From: a virus
DNA: 55,264 bases
Virus record (IMG/VR): IMGVR_UViG_3300042546_000342
Location: 1-55,264 of that record
Reading direction: 5' to 3' (one strand)
The notes under the pieces are model-generated. The model had not been told where the DNA came from. It searched no databases and worked only from the letters and a program-made list of their open reading frames with translations. Below, piece by piece: positions 43,185-50,063 of the stretch. The translations under genes were made by a program, and so were the position numbers. The stretch's first letter is position 1. Each line of letters begins with the position of its first letter.

Positions 43185-43831
43185 CAATAGCCATCCCGAC
43201 CTACTACAAGGACAGCCGAACACTAGATAAGCTAGACTTACTATTCAAGTCCATATCCGCACAAAAGAATGTGGATTTTTCGGTTTTGGTCAGCGATAAC
43301 TCCGAACTCGACCATATTGAGAACCTTTGCGCCCGATATGGGTTCAGCCATCAGTATTGCGATAGAAAAGGAACTTCTGCCAACACTAACGCTTTACTCG
43401 ACCAACTAGACGGTAAGATAAAGATAATGTACCAAGATGACCTCTTTATGACCGACACGGCACTAAAGGAGTTCAGCGATGCCCTAGATAATTACAAGTG
43501 GGTAGTATCTACGTCAACTTTAATTGACGAGCGAGGACTGCCTATGTGGGGAGTTAATAATCCTCATTTCCACCACCGCCTAACCCACTCTAATACAATC
43601 GGTATGCCATCTGTGGTCGGGCTGTGGGGAACGGACGTAAGAATGGACACTAGACTGATTACTTTATTGGACACCGACTTTTACAACAAGCTAGTAAAAA
43701 AATATGGGCTTCCGTACATAATACAGAAACCCATTATTGGTCAAAGAGTTTGGAGTGGAAGCGTATCAGCTAGCTTGAGCCAAAGCGACAAGATTAATGA
43801 CCTCGCTATTCTCGCATCCGATTTTTCTTAG
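43181..43831 (+). CDS. GT-A (GT2-like) glycosyltransferase
   Basis: 216 residues. Begins TIAIPTYYKDSRTLDKL, with VLVSDNSE (about 46-53) and a QDD metal/nucleotide motif (about 90-92, MYQDDLF), the GT2 layout. Lacks a long C-terminal domain. Its last 66 bp overlap the end of the DnaA-like gene on the other strand. Works in series with the neighbouring glycosyltransferases, by inference. Confidence 0.78.
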   Translation: MTIAIPTYYKDSRTLDKLDLLFKSISAQKNVDFSVLVSDNSELDHIENLCARYGFSHQYCDRKGTSANTNALLDQLDGKIKIMYQDDLFMTDTALKEFSDALDNYKWVVSTSTLIDERGLPMWGVNNPHFHHRLTHSNTIGMPSVVGLWGTDVRMDTRLITLLDTDFYNKLVKKYGLPYIIQKPIIGQRVWSGSVSASLSQSDKINDLAILASDFS

Positions 43832-44269
43832 CAGAGTGTTTAAATTTTTCAACACCGCTTGGTTTTTCTCGCCCGTGATGGCGTACAGTCTTACCAATTC
43901 AGAGTAAGCGTCCGATACAAAGTCAGAATAATTCTTTTGGCGCAACAAAGGTTCTGCGTAGTCAGAAACCATGCTCACCGCTTGAGCGACTTGTAGTCTT
44001 ACCTCCTCGTCACTATCGCATAAGTCTTGGAGTTCTTGGAGTGAACTTAGGATGGTAGAGTGGTGACGACCACCGATTTCTTTTCCTATGTCTTTTAGAG
44101 TGAACGGGTACATCCCGTCCAAGTAATGCTTGCGTAGCATATAGCAGAATAAGTGTCGTGCTTGAGCGATAGGTCTTAGCCTACTCTTTGATTTGATTTG
44201 TTCTTGAGTGATACCTGTTAAGGTGTACACAATCATAAATGCTTCGTTGATTTTTTCTGTTCTGTTCAT
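43766..44269 (-). CDS. DnaA domain IV-like DNA-binding protein
   Basis: 167 residues. Residues ~18-80 match the DnaA origin-binding domain: TGITQEQIKSKSR, ARHLFCYMLRK, LKDIGKEIGGRHHSTIL, the last being the DnaA signature with H-HST in place of D-HST. There is no AAA+ ATPase domain. The C-terminal half is helical and unrelated. Such stand-alone domains can bind DnaA boxes, to recruit or block host replication or regulate transcription. Coupled by ATGA overlap to the upstream glycosyltransferase; convergent with the GT2 gene. Confidence 0.85.
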   Translation of the reverse strand: MNRTEKINEAFMIVYTLTGITQEQIKSKSRLRPIAQARHLFCYMLRKHYLDGMYPFTLKDIGKEIGGRHHSTILSSLQELQDLCDSDEEVRLQVAQAVSMVSDYAEPLLRQKNYSDFVSDAYSELVRLYAITGEKNQAVLKNLNTLLRKIGCENSEVINLVALAQAS

Positions 44270-45666
44270 ATGTATCTAGTTTTAGTTGATGGTATTGAAA
44301 TATAATTCGGTGTTCCACTTGCTATCCATTCTTCGTCCTCGTATCGTGTACCCACTTTCGGTGCGTCCAATCTTCTGATATAATTTGTCCTAGACCACCA
44401 AAAGTTCCCTTCGTAGAAGCCTATCCAATTCACACCGCAAGTATCGTAACCATTTCTGATATGTGCAATGCAGTCACGCCAATTTAACAAAACTTGTGTA
44501 TTCATTTCATCCCTCCATTCCGCCACGTTGTCCGCCACTTTACTAGCTCCCTTAGTGTGGAAGTATAGAATGATACTCGGCACGGTTTGAGATAGCTCGT
44601 GCATAAGGGTGATGGTAGGTCTTTCGTAGCCTTCCACTCCCCAATAGTGGAACTTAAACTTATCTCCGTCTAGTATGTCAATCAAGTCCTTAGTATCCTC
44701 TTGCGCCCCAATCACCCCTACATGGATTTCTTGTAGTTCGTAGTACAGACCCGACCTTTTCATAATCTCGTATTGTTCGGTCACGATGGACTTCCAAGCG
44801 TTTTTCATATAAACATGATAGTAGCCAATTATCCGTTTGTTGTCGGCTAGCTTCGGGGTGTAGGTGAACTTCTCTTTGAAGCCTGCCATATCAAAATAGT
44901 AGGACACGAAGTCGTTGTATATTTTGATTATGTCTGTGCTTTTCACTTCTGTGCCAATGATGGACAGACCTATGTACTTATCAATGATGTACTCTTTACT
45001 GCGCCAATCGTTCAGTATGTGTAGGTAGATAGGTCGCCACGACTTTTTGTGAGGAAGAACACCCGTGATAGCACACGCTATGTTGAAAGCTAGTTCGTCA
45101 GGGAATTGTTCTCGCCAAGTTTCTGCTTTAAAGCCCGATTTCAGCACCTTTCTAGCTTCGCAGAATACTGCCTTAGCTTTATCGTTATTAAGCCAAAGAA
45201 TAACGGACGAGTTTACTTGCGGTATTTTTGTGTCAAGTGGTAGGTTGAAGAACTTAGCTATGTCCTCATACTTCGCCCACGCCCGATACTTGGGGGACGG
45301 TTCGCCCGATAAGGGGGAGATACCAATATTGAACATCGTAAAATCACTACTCTGCAAGAACATCTCATCAACTGAATGTGACGGATTGATAATCGTATCA
45401 GCGTCTAGGAATAAAGTTTCATGGTAAGGGGTCATCAAGTCTAGCGACACCTTGAGTTCCATTACTTGCTTGTTGGGCGTTACATTGTCCTCGATTAAGA
45501 TGTGGTGGTCGAACACGGCTAGATAGTCTTCTAGTCCCTTAAATGCCGACTTAGAATAGATAATTCCTATCGGTGTTCGGCTGTTCTGTTTTATGGACAC
45601 CGCTAGTGCGACAGCCATCCGCCCGTATAGGGGTTCTCCTACGGCTATTGTTAGTATTCCTTTCAT
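44266..45666 (-). CDS. Two-domain glycosyltransferase (GT8-like plus second GT-like domain)
   Basis: 466 residues. Domain 1 (about 1-260) is GT8/glycogenin-like: AVALAVSIKQNS, then the DxD motif FLDADTI (about 87-93) and QVNSSVILW. Domain 2 (about 275-466) has the pattern YHVYMKNAW...LYFHTKGAS...WR..M....L..WRDC...NGYDTCGVN...GNFWWSRTNYIRRL, found in glycosyltransferases of large viruses and capsule loci. Two active sites suggest stepwise sugar addition. Leftward, apart from the two rightward glycosyltransferases 0.4 kb away. Confidence 0.8.
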   Translation of the reverse strand: MKGILTIAVGEPLYGRMAVALAVSIKQNSRTPIGIIYSKSAFKGLEDYLAVFDHHILIEDNVTPNKQVMELKVSLDLMTPYHETLFLDADTIINPSHSVDEMFLQSSDFTMFNIGISPLSGEPSPKYRAWAKYEDIAKFFNLPLDTKIPQVNSSVILWLNNDKAKAVFCEARKVLKSGFKAETWREQFPDELAFNIACAITGVLPHKKSWRPIYLHILNDWRSKEYIIDKYIGLSIIGTEVKSTDIIKIYNDFVSYYFDMAGFKEKFTYTPKLADNKRIIGYYHVYMKNAWKSIVTEQYEIMKRSGLYYELQEIHVGVIGAQEDTKDLIDILDGDKFKFHYWGVEGYERPTITLMHELSQTVPSIILYFHTKGASKVADNVAEWRDEMNTQVLLNWRDCIAHIRNGYDTCGVNWIGFYEGNFWWSRTNYIRRLDAPKVGTRYEDEEWIASGTPNYISIPSTKTRYI

Positions 45667-45681
45667 GGTTATGTTCGATTT

Positions 45682-45903
45682 TTAAAATGGACAATTTTGT
45701 TTTGGTATTAGTTCTATTTCGCTTTTTAGTTTTTCTAGGCTGACAAAATTGCGGTTAATGTAATATCCTGCTTTGCCTCCTTTTATGGTTTTCTTTATTT
45801 CTTTACTCGTTTTTAAGTTAATCAATTTTTTACATTCAGTCCAAACATAATGATGGAATACCTTGTGCCTCCACTTTGATTTGTAACTACATAAAACATT
45901 CAT
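45682..45903 (-). CDS. Uncharacterised small basic protein (73 aa)
   Basis: 73 residues from ATG 45903 (an in-frame TTG at 45927 is less likely). Lysine-rich, with GKAGYYINRNFVSLEKLKSEI near the end. No recognised family. First leftward gene below the cassette-like region. Confidence 0.55.
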   Translation of the reverse strand: MNVLCSYKSKWRHKVFHHYVWTECKKLINLKTSKEIKKTIKGGKAGYYINRNFVSLEKLKSEIELIPKQNCPF

Positions 45904-45952
45904 AATCAAATTTATTTTAATGGGCAAAGTTGCACATATTTACGAGTTATGG

Positions 45953-46162
45953 CTAATTGCCTTGCGACACGAATACTTTTAGCGTTCTGCCATTATCTTG
46001 CACCCGTAATTCCGTTCTGTTTGTTGGTTTCCAATTAACATAGCTTCTGCCTTTTTCGTCAATCACTTCAACTCTGTTAATCATTGCAGTCGGCAACATA
46101 GCCATAACATCGGCTATGCTCAATGCATTACCTTCTGCATTAAATAATCCTGTGTTTTCCAT
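45953..46162 (-). CDS. Cassette gene: uncharacterised 69-aa protein
   Basis: 69 residues (MENTGLFNAEGNALSIADVM...; TNRTELRVQDNGRTLKVFV). Two-part alpha then beta pattern. The upstream spacer contains nested inverted repeats, so it appears to be the last of several cassette-like units. Function unknown. Confidence 0.6.
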   Translation of the reverse strand: MENTGLFNAEGNALSIADVMAMLPTAMINRVEVIDEKGRSYVNWKPTNRTELRVQDNGRTLKVFVSQGN

Positions 46163-46185
46163 ATCAAATTTTTTTTTTAAAATTA

Positions 46186-46213
46186 GCTTAGTATTTCAAA
46201 TACGGCACTAAGC
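46186..46213. repeat. Inverted repeat GCTTAGT / ACTAAGC
   Basis: Perfect 7-bp arms at 46186-46192 and 46207-46213, in the spacer before the 69-aa gene. Confidence 0.7.
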
Positions 46214-46226
46214 ATAGCCGTTTACC

Positions 46227-46255
46227 GTTATAAAACATTGAAACGATTTTATAAC
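46227..46255. repeat. Palindrome GTTATAAAA ... TTTTATAAC
   Basis: Perfect 9-bp arms (46227-46235, 46247-46255) with an 11-nt loop, bounded by GTTATAA on both strands. Confidence 0.8.
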
Positions 46256-46256
46256 A

Positions 46257-46528
46257 CCAAATAGGCGTAAGGCTTAGTTTCGTTCTTTGTATTATCATTT
46301 CGTTTCAAAAATTATTTTTCTATCGCTTCGTTCTTCAAATTTTCGTATGCAACTTTCTAAATCGTGGTCATCTGTTATTCCACTTAAATAATCTCCAGCT
46401 TCACCACTTATTATATCAAATAGTAGTTGCAACTCTTCTTTTGTAAATTTTGTTTCTTCCATAAAATAATTTTTGTTTAGTTCTTTGTATAAAGTTTATA
46501 GATTAATAATCGCCCTACGCCTATTTGG
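46257..46528. repeat. 16-bp inverted repeat pair flanking the 55-aa gene
   Basis: CCAAATAGGCGTAAGG (46257-46272) and CCCTACGCCTATTTGG (46513-46528) are inverted copies matching at 15 of 16 positions. They bracket one small gene, like terminal repeats of a cassette or miniature element. GTTATAA(C) lies immediately outside each. Confidence 0.8.
46295..46462 (-). CDS. Cassette gene: uncharacterised 55-aa protein
   Basis: 55 residues (MEETKFTKEELQLLFDIISG..., ending RKIIFETK). Acidic, helical. Found between inverted repeats at 46257-46272 and 46513-46528. No recognised family. Confidence 0.6.
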   Translation of the reverse strand: MEETKFTKEELQLLFDIISGEAGDYLSGITDDHDLESCIRKFEERSDRKIIFETK

Positions 46529-46530
46529 AT

Positions 46531-46544
46531 AACGTTATAACCAA
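46531..46544. repeat. GTTATAAC core palindrome between cassette genes
   Basis: AACGTTATAACCAA on the plus strand, read GGTTATAACGTT on the gene strand, 2 bp after the stop of the 91-aa gene. ATAACGTTAT is self-complementary. The same GTTATAAC occurs at 46860. Confidence 0.7.
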
Positions 46545-46546
46545 TG

Positions 46547-46822
46547 CTAACAAGCAGTAGTCATATAATCAAAATTTTCGGACTTGCTGAACAAATCAAT
46601 AACCGCTTCTGTTGAAATTGGTATAATGTGATATGTTTCACTATTCCGTTTTTTAATGTATAATTTAGGCTTGTCAAGTTCTCCACTCGTTACGCAAACC
46701 ATTTGGTTTTTATTTACTTTTTTCTCTAAAGCAAATCCGTGATAGCCTGTTTGTTTAAACTCGACATTACAACTCATATCGGTTCTTTCAAATCCTAAAT
46801 CAATGTATTTTTGGTATTCCAT
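46547..46822 (-). CDS. Cassette gene: 91-aa protein
   Basis: 91 residues (MEYQKYIDLGFERTDMSCNV..., with TSGELDKPKLYIKKRNSETY). From memory, close relatives of this protein occur as isolated small genes in Bacteroidetes genomes, which would fit a mobile cassette; I cannot verify this here. Function unknown. GTTATAAC-containing repeats lie on both sides. Confidence 0.65.
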   Translation of the reverse strand: MEYQKYIDLGFERTDMSCNVEFKQTGYHGFALEKKVNKNQMVCVTSGELDKPKLYIKKRNSETYHIIPISTEAVIDLFSKSENFDYMTTAC

Positions 46823-46859
46823 ATTGTTATTTTTTTAAGTTAATTAATCAAAAGCACTG

Positions 46860-46938
46860 GTTATAACAGCACATAAGCAAAAGCCCAAATTCCACCGCAC
46901 AAAGCCGACACACAACTGCGTATAGCTGCATCACGTTA
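46860..46938 (-). repeat. attC-like imperfect palindrome, ~80 bp
   Basis: On the gene strand it runs from TAACGTGATGCAGC to TGTGCTGTTATAACC. The ends pair imperfectly (CAGC.ATA.GCA with TGC.TAT.GCTG) with unpaired bases in the stem, as in integron attC sites, and it carries the GTTATAAC boundary known from Vibrio repeats. No integrase gene is in the window. Confidence 0.5.
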
Positions 46939-47109
46939 CCTAATTTCCATTTTCAAAATATAATTACCGCCATATCGGATGCTACGGAGTTCGGTTTTTA
47001 AATTCTTTTCTTGAGTTTTTTGTAGTTCGGTTTGAACATAATTAACCCATGCAAGATACGACAAATTTTCGGGGCGTTCAATAGTTTTTGAGATTTTTAC
47101 TTCTGTCAT
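46936..47109 (-). CDS. Small protein (57 aa) at the head of the cassette region
   Basis: 57 residues (MTEVKISKTIERPENLSYLA..., ending YILKMEIR). Its stop codon lies inside the attC-like element. Leader has AAAACTAAACC before the ATG. No recognised family. Confidence 0.55.
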   Translation of the reverse strand: MTEVKISKTIERPENLSYLAWVNYVQTELQKTQEKNLKTELRSIRYGGNYILKMEIR

Positions 47110-47112
47110 GGT

Positions 47113-47220
47113 TTAGTTTTTTGAATGAGTTAAATTGAATACAATTCTGTCTAGTATAACGTACACGGGTACTCCCTCTTGTGCCGCTTGCTTCTCTAGG
47201 TCTTGGATGGTTAGTGCCAT
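47113..47220 (-). CDS. Micro-protein (35 aa)
   Basis: 35 residues (MALTIQDLEKQAAQEGVPVY...). Located one base after the upstream gene stop; its own stop is part of the next leader. Predicted helix then strand. Function unknown. Confidence 0.5.
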   Translation of the reverse strand: MALTIQDLEKQAAQEGVPVYVILDRIVFNLTHSKN

Positions 47221-47221
47221 A

Positions 47222-47488
47222 TTAGTTGGTTGCTTTTTGGATTACTGCTTCAAATAATTCGACCAAAGCGGGGTTTGTGTCGTAAACGTGGGCGTGGTCA
47301 ACTGCTTCTCTCAATACAGAAAGCATATCGGGCGCATTTGCAATTAATTTTGCGTTTGCTTCGGCTTCATCTTCAAAAAGTGTATTTATTGTGCAAACTG
47401 TACCCATCATTGTATTTCTTGCCCTTACTTTTAATTCGTTGTTATGGTTACTTACAAACCATTCGCCTTGTGTGTGTTTAGTTTCCAT
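47222..47488 (-). CDS. Small phage protein, EANAKLI family (88 aa)
   Basis: 88 residues. Begins METKHTQGEWFVSN and has EAEANAKLIANAPDMLSVLREA, the hallmark of a widespread small phage/prophage family of unknown function. A second copy lies at 51804-52085. Confidence 0.8.
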   Translation of the reverse strand: METKHTQGEWFVSNHNNELKVRARNTMMGTVCTINTLFEDEAEANAKLIANAPDMLSVLREAVDHAHVYDTNPALVELFEAVIQKATN

Positions 47489-47627
47489 TGTTTTCAGTTT
47501 TAGCTTGTTGAGATAATTTTAATACTTGCAAGATGTACCCGTGTAGCGTTCTGCCGTCTTTCTTTGCGGAGGATTTGAGTTTCATTTTTAGTTCCTCGTC
47601 TAGTTTAATGCTCGTTGGCTTTTTCAT
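47478..47627 (-). CDS. Ribbon-helix-helix protein (49 aa)
   Basis: 49 residues. TSIKLDEELKMKLKSSAKKDGRTLHGYILQVL read as one strand and two helices matches the CopG/Arc ribbon-helix-helix fold, a dimeric DNA-binding unit. Overlaps the next gene by 11 bp. Likely a small transcriptional regulator of this region. Confidence 0.7.
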   Translation of the reverse strand: MKKPTSIKLDEELKMKLKSSAKKDGRTLHGYILQVLKLSQQAKTENNGN

Positions 47628-47719
47628 TGTTGTAGTTTTATGATTAAAATAGTTAGTTCGTTGTCGGTCATTGTAGCCTTTAGTTCTTCGGCTAGGTTGA
47701 TGATTTCTTGTGGTGTCAT
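47624..47719 (-). CDS. Micro-protein (31 aa)
   Basis: 31 residues (MTPQEIINLAEELKATMTDN...). Coupled by ATGA to the ribbon-helix-helix gene, so it may be its leader peptide or partner. Confidence 0.5.
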   Translation of the reverse strand: MTPQEIINLAEELKATMTDNELTILIIKLQQ

Positions 47720-47721
47720 GT

Positions 47722-47955
47722 TTATATATTTTCGGTGAAGTAAATATCGAAACATTTTTCTTGGAAACATACCCCTATCCTCGCCCCGTGTTTCTCCGCT
47801 TTTTGGATTGTTTTTATTAAGTTGGTGCTATTTATCCAAAATTGTTTTCTTGGGTATGCTCTATAAAAAAATCCTCCGTTTATATACTTTGATGTCGAAA
47901 GGTGAGGGGTGTAGTTGTCCCCGAAGATGTTCTCAATGATTTGTAGCTTGTTCAT
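47722..47955 (-). CDS. Uncharacterised protein (77 aa)
   Basis: 77 residues (MNKLQIIENIFGDNYTPHLS...; RIGVCFQEKCFDIYFTENI). Leader CTAAAAACTAAAAT precedes the ATG, which overlaps the stop of the upstream micro-gene. No recognised family. Confidence 0.65.
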   Translation of the reverse strand: MNKLQIIENIFGDNYTPHLSTSKYINGGFFYRAYPRKQFWINSTNLIKTIQKAEKHGARIGVCFQEKCFDIYFTENI

Positions 47956-48056
47956 ATTTTAGTTTTTAGGATTTGAGATAATTGGTATCGGTACTTCATA
48001 AGTAATACTCCGCAAAGTGAAGCAATAAAAATTAGTTTTACAAGTAGTTTTGTCAT
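47952..48056 (-). CDS. Membrane micro-protein (34 aa)
   Basis: 34 residues with one membrane segment (LLVKLIFIASLCGVLLM). Its C-terminus (LKTKI) is encoded by the repeated leader of the next gene, and it overlaps that gene by ATGA. Confidence 0.5.
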   Translation of the reverse strand: MTKLLVKLIFIASLCGVLLMKYRYQLSQILKTKI

Positions 48057-48067
48057 TTTAACAGTTT

Positions 48068-48283
48068 TTAGATTGTTTGATATTTCAATATTGCTTCTTT
48101 CTGCTCCCAATGTTCTAAAATATAGTCCCATTGTGGGGCGTTGAGTATGAAGTTTGCAGACACTAGGAACGCAAAGTTTTCATAGTTACTTCCAAAAAGA
48201 AATTCTTTTGGGTACATAGGGTAGATTATTTTGTAGAATATATCTTCCGTGCTATTTGAGTAGTCAAATTTTTTGATGGTCAT
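48068..48283 (-). CDS. Uncharacterised protein (71 aa)
   Basis: 71 residues (MTIKKFDYSNSTEDIFYKII...; ends ILKYQTI). Aromatic-rich, helical C-terminus with HWEQKEAIL. Leader TTAAAAACTGAAAAC. Function unknown. Confidence 0.65.
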   Translation of the reverse strand: MTIKKFDYSNSTEDIFYKIIYPMYPKEFLFGSNYENFAFLVSANFILNAPQWDYILEHWEQKEAILKYQTI

Positions 48284-48295
48284 AGTTTTCAGTTT

Positions 48296-48373
48296 TTAAG
48301 ATGAGAAAATCGCAATGAGTAAAATAATGACTAGCAAGAATAGCGTGTAGTCTGTCGTTGGTTTGGTTTTCAT
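48296..48373 (-). CDS. Membrane micro-protein (25 aa)
   Basis: 25 residues, mostly one membrane helix (YTLFLLVIILLIAIFSS) after MKTKPTTD. Leader CTAAAAACTAGATATG. Second micro-membrane gene in the array. Confidence 0.45.
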   Translation of the reverse strand: MKTKPTTDYTLFLLVIILLIAIFSS

Positions 48374-48375
48374 AT

Positions 48376-48585
48376 CTAGTTTTTAGGGTGAATAATTTTT
48401 GATGCTGTGATGTACCCATGAAGCCAATGGTTCATGTTGGTGTAGTCGAGTGTCGGGCTGATGGTGTTTTTACCTAGCTGTGCGAAGTATTTAGACAATT
48501 TTTTGCGCCTGTCGGTGCTGATACGCTCGTGAATGGATAGGCTGACGGAGGACGCTGCGTTTTGGAGTGTTTCTAGTTCGGTCAT
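48376..48585 (-). CDS. Uncharacterised protein (69 aa)
   Basis: 69 residues (MTELETLQNAASSVSLSIHE..., HWLHGYITASKIIHPKN). Basic helical core. Overlaps the upstream gene by ATGA. No recognised family. Confidence 0.65.
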   Translation of the reverse strand: MTELETLQNAASSVSLSIHERISTDRRKKLSKYFAQLGKNTISPTLDYTNMNHWLHGYITASKIIHPKN

Positions 48586-48770
48586 ATTTTTAGTTTTTTG
48601 AGATTACATTTTGACCAAGTGTATTGACTTTCTTCGGTTTCCACGTTATCGTTGCTATTTACTCGAATAACGGTTTGAGTGTCGCCACTTGCTGTTAATA
48701 CTTTGTCGCCTTTTTCTAGTTTTTGGTTCATACCTGCAACGGAGGCGGAATAAGGGATTAATGTTTTCAT
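48582..48770 (-). CDS. Uncharacterised small beta protein (62 aa)
   Basis: 62 residues; KLEKGDKVLTASGDTQTVIRV reads as a small SH3-like barrel. Leader GAAAACTAGACATG. Function unknown. Confidence 0.6.
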   Translation of the reverse strand: MKTLIPYSASVAGMNQKLEKGDKVLTASGDTQTVIRVNSNDNVETEESQYTWSKCNLKKLKI

Positions 48771-48772
48771 GT

Positions 48773-48958
48773 CTAGTTTTCTATTAGTTTTATGGCTTCT
48801 CTAATAAATTCGACTACTTCTTTGCCCCCGATTAGGTAGTTGCCGTCAGCGTCATAAATGTACGCTCTGAATTTAGTCGTTACCGAGTTAGTGAGTTGAA
48901 ATTCTTTTTCTTTCTCGAAAATGTAGTCAATAATGGCTTTTTTTAGTTCTTTTCTCAT
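48773..48958 (-). CDS. Uncharacterised protein (61 aa)
   Basis: 61 residues (MRKELKKAIIDYIFEKEKEF...; YDADGNYLIGGKEVVEFI). Leader CCAAAAACTAAAAACC. Two bases before the next gene. Function unknown. Confidence 0.65.
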   Translation of the reverse strand: MRKELKKAIIDYIFEKEKEFQLTNSVTTKFRAYIYDADGNYLIGGKEVVEFIREAIKLIEN

Positions 48959-48963
48959 GGTTT

Positions 48964-49218
48964 TTAGTTTTTGGGATTTAAAATGAAATTTCTTTCAAGA
49001 AAATAATTTAATTCTCTGTTGCTTAACTCCCTGTTTAATTCAAAAAATTTAGAGCGTTTGCTTTGGCTGTATTCTTTCATAATGTCTATTGAAAAACGCT
49101 TAAAGCCTCCCGCATTTTGTAGTTTTTCTACTTCTTTTAATTCGGTTTTTGTTAAATGCAAAACAGAATTGTCTTTCTTTGTAGTGTTTGCGCTTAAAAT
49201 GATTTCGTAGATTTTCAT
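48964..49218 (-). CDS. Uncharacterised protein (84 aa)
   Basis: 84 residues (MKIYEIILSANTTKKDNSVL...; LSNRELNYFLERNFILNPKN). Helix-rich with several basic residues. Leader CTAAAAACTAAAACT. Confidence 0.65.
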   Translation of the reverse strand: MKIYEIILSANTTKKDNSVLHLTKTELKEVEKLQNAGGFKRFSIDIMKEYSQSKRSKFFELNRELSNRELNYFLERNFILNPKN

Positions 49219-49229
49219 AGTTTTAGTTT

Positions 49230-49463
49230 TTAGTAGTTCAAATATTTTTTAGGTGTTTTATTGTACATGATTATATTATGTCCACTTTGCCAAGAATTTA
49301 TGAAAAACTCTTTTATAATTGTAGTTTTTTTGTCTTTAGCTGTGCATATTACTATCCCCAATCCTAGTACACCCTCTTCTATTGTGGTCACATTTCCTCC
49401 TATTTCTATGTATTTGGAAATTAGTTTTTCGCAATCTGATAATGAATAATTTGAGTTTTTCAT
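49230..49463 (-). CDS. Uncharacterised protein (77 aa)
   Basis: 77 residues (MKNSNYSLSDCEKLISKYIE...; ends TPKKYLNY). Alpha then beta pattern. Leader AAAAACTAAAAACAGCC. Function unknown. Confidence 0.65.
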   Translation of the reverse strand: MKNSNYSLSDCEKLISKYIEIGGNVTTIEEGVLGLGIVICTAKDKKTTIIKEFFINSWQSGHNIIMYNKTPKKYLNY

Positions 49464-49478
49464 GGCTGTTTTTAGTTT

Positions 49479-49706
49479 TTATAAGTTAAAAATTTTGCGT
49501 AGGTCAATTTGTTGTGGGGCTTCTGCTTTTTCAATATTCAGTTTTACCCATTTGAACGCCTCGTCTGCCGTTGTGTTTTCGCTCAATCTTGTGCCAAATA
49601 AGGGCATTTTGTCTTTGTTTCGATAGATACTAAGGCTTATGGTTTTATCGTCTTCATTAGCCTTCTTTTTTACCGTGTAAACGGCTGTTAATGTTGTGAT
49701 TTTCAT
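49479..49706 (-). CDS. Uncharacterised protein (75 aa)
   Basis: 75 residues (MKITTLTAVYTVKKKANEDD...; PQQIDLRKIFNL). Beta-rich start, helical end. Overlaps the upstream gene by ATGA, so coupled. Confidence 0.65.
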   Translation of the reverse strand: MKITTLTAVYTVKKKANEDDKTISLSIYRNKDKMPLFGTRLSENTTADEAFKWVKLNIEKAEAPQQIDLRKIFNL

Positions 49707-49987
49707 AAATTGGTATTTTTAAGGGTTTGCAAATATTTTTTGTGACTTCTGCGCTTGATTATGTCTAAATTATAGCCGATGTTTTCGAGTTCAGTTTTTA
49801 GGTCTAAATACTCGGACGGTGAGGCGGGGCGGGTAAAGGTGTTTATTTGCCAAGTTGCTCCGCTGTGTTGTCCGTTATGCGCATAGCTTAGAACAGTATT
49901 TCTGCCCTCTATTTCGTACGGGAAGACGGCTATAATCTCGCCTTTTAGTTTTCTAAATTGTACGGCTGTTTTGTGGGTGTCTTTCAT
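49703..49987 (-). CDS. Uncharacterised protein (94 aa)
   Basis: 94 residues. IIAVFPYEIEGRN...CYAHNGQHSGA-like pattern (seen: YAHNGQHSGATW, then RPASPSEYLDLKTELENIGY) resembles a small conserved Bacteroidetes phage/mobile-element family of unknown function. First gene downstream of ardA. Confidence 0.68.
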   Translation of the reverse strand: MKDTHKTAVQFRKLKGEIIAVFPYEIEGRNTVLSYAHNGQHSGATWQINTFTRPASPSEYLDLKTELENIGYNLDIIKRRSHKKYLQTLKNTNL

Positions 49988-50016
49988 GGCTTTTGTTTTT
50001 AGGTTTATAAAATAGC

Positions 50017-50058
50017 ACGGGGAGGAGTTTCGCTCTCCTACGGCTTGCCCGTCCCCGT
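50017..50058. other. GC-rich hairpin between ardA and the next gene
   Basis: Outer stem ACGGGGA (50017-50023) / TCCCCGT (50052-50058), inner AGGAG (50023-50027) / CTCCT (50035-50039). On the ardA strand no T-run follows, so it is more likely a processing site or partial terminator than a full terminator. Confidence 0.5.
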
Positions 50059-50063
50059 TTTGT

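Noticed and set aside
45065-45427. 120-residue frame opposite the two-domain glycosyltransferase
   Set aside because: Antisense shadow of a region with the DxD motif; no leader or promoter.
47230-47481. 83-residue L/R-rich rightward frame
   Set aside because: Antisense to the well-recognised EANAKLI-family gene.
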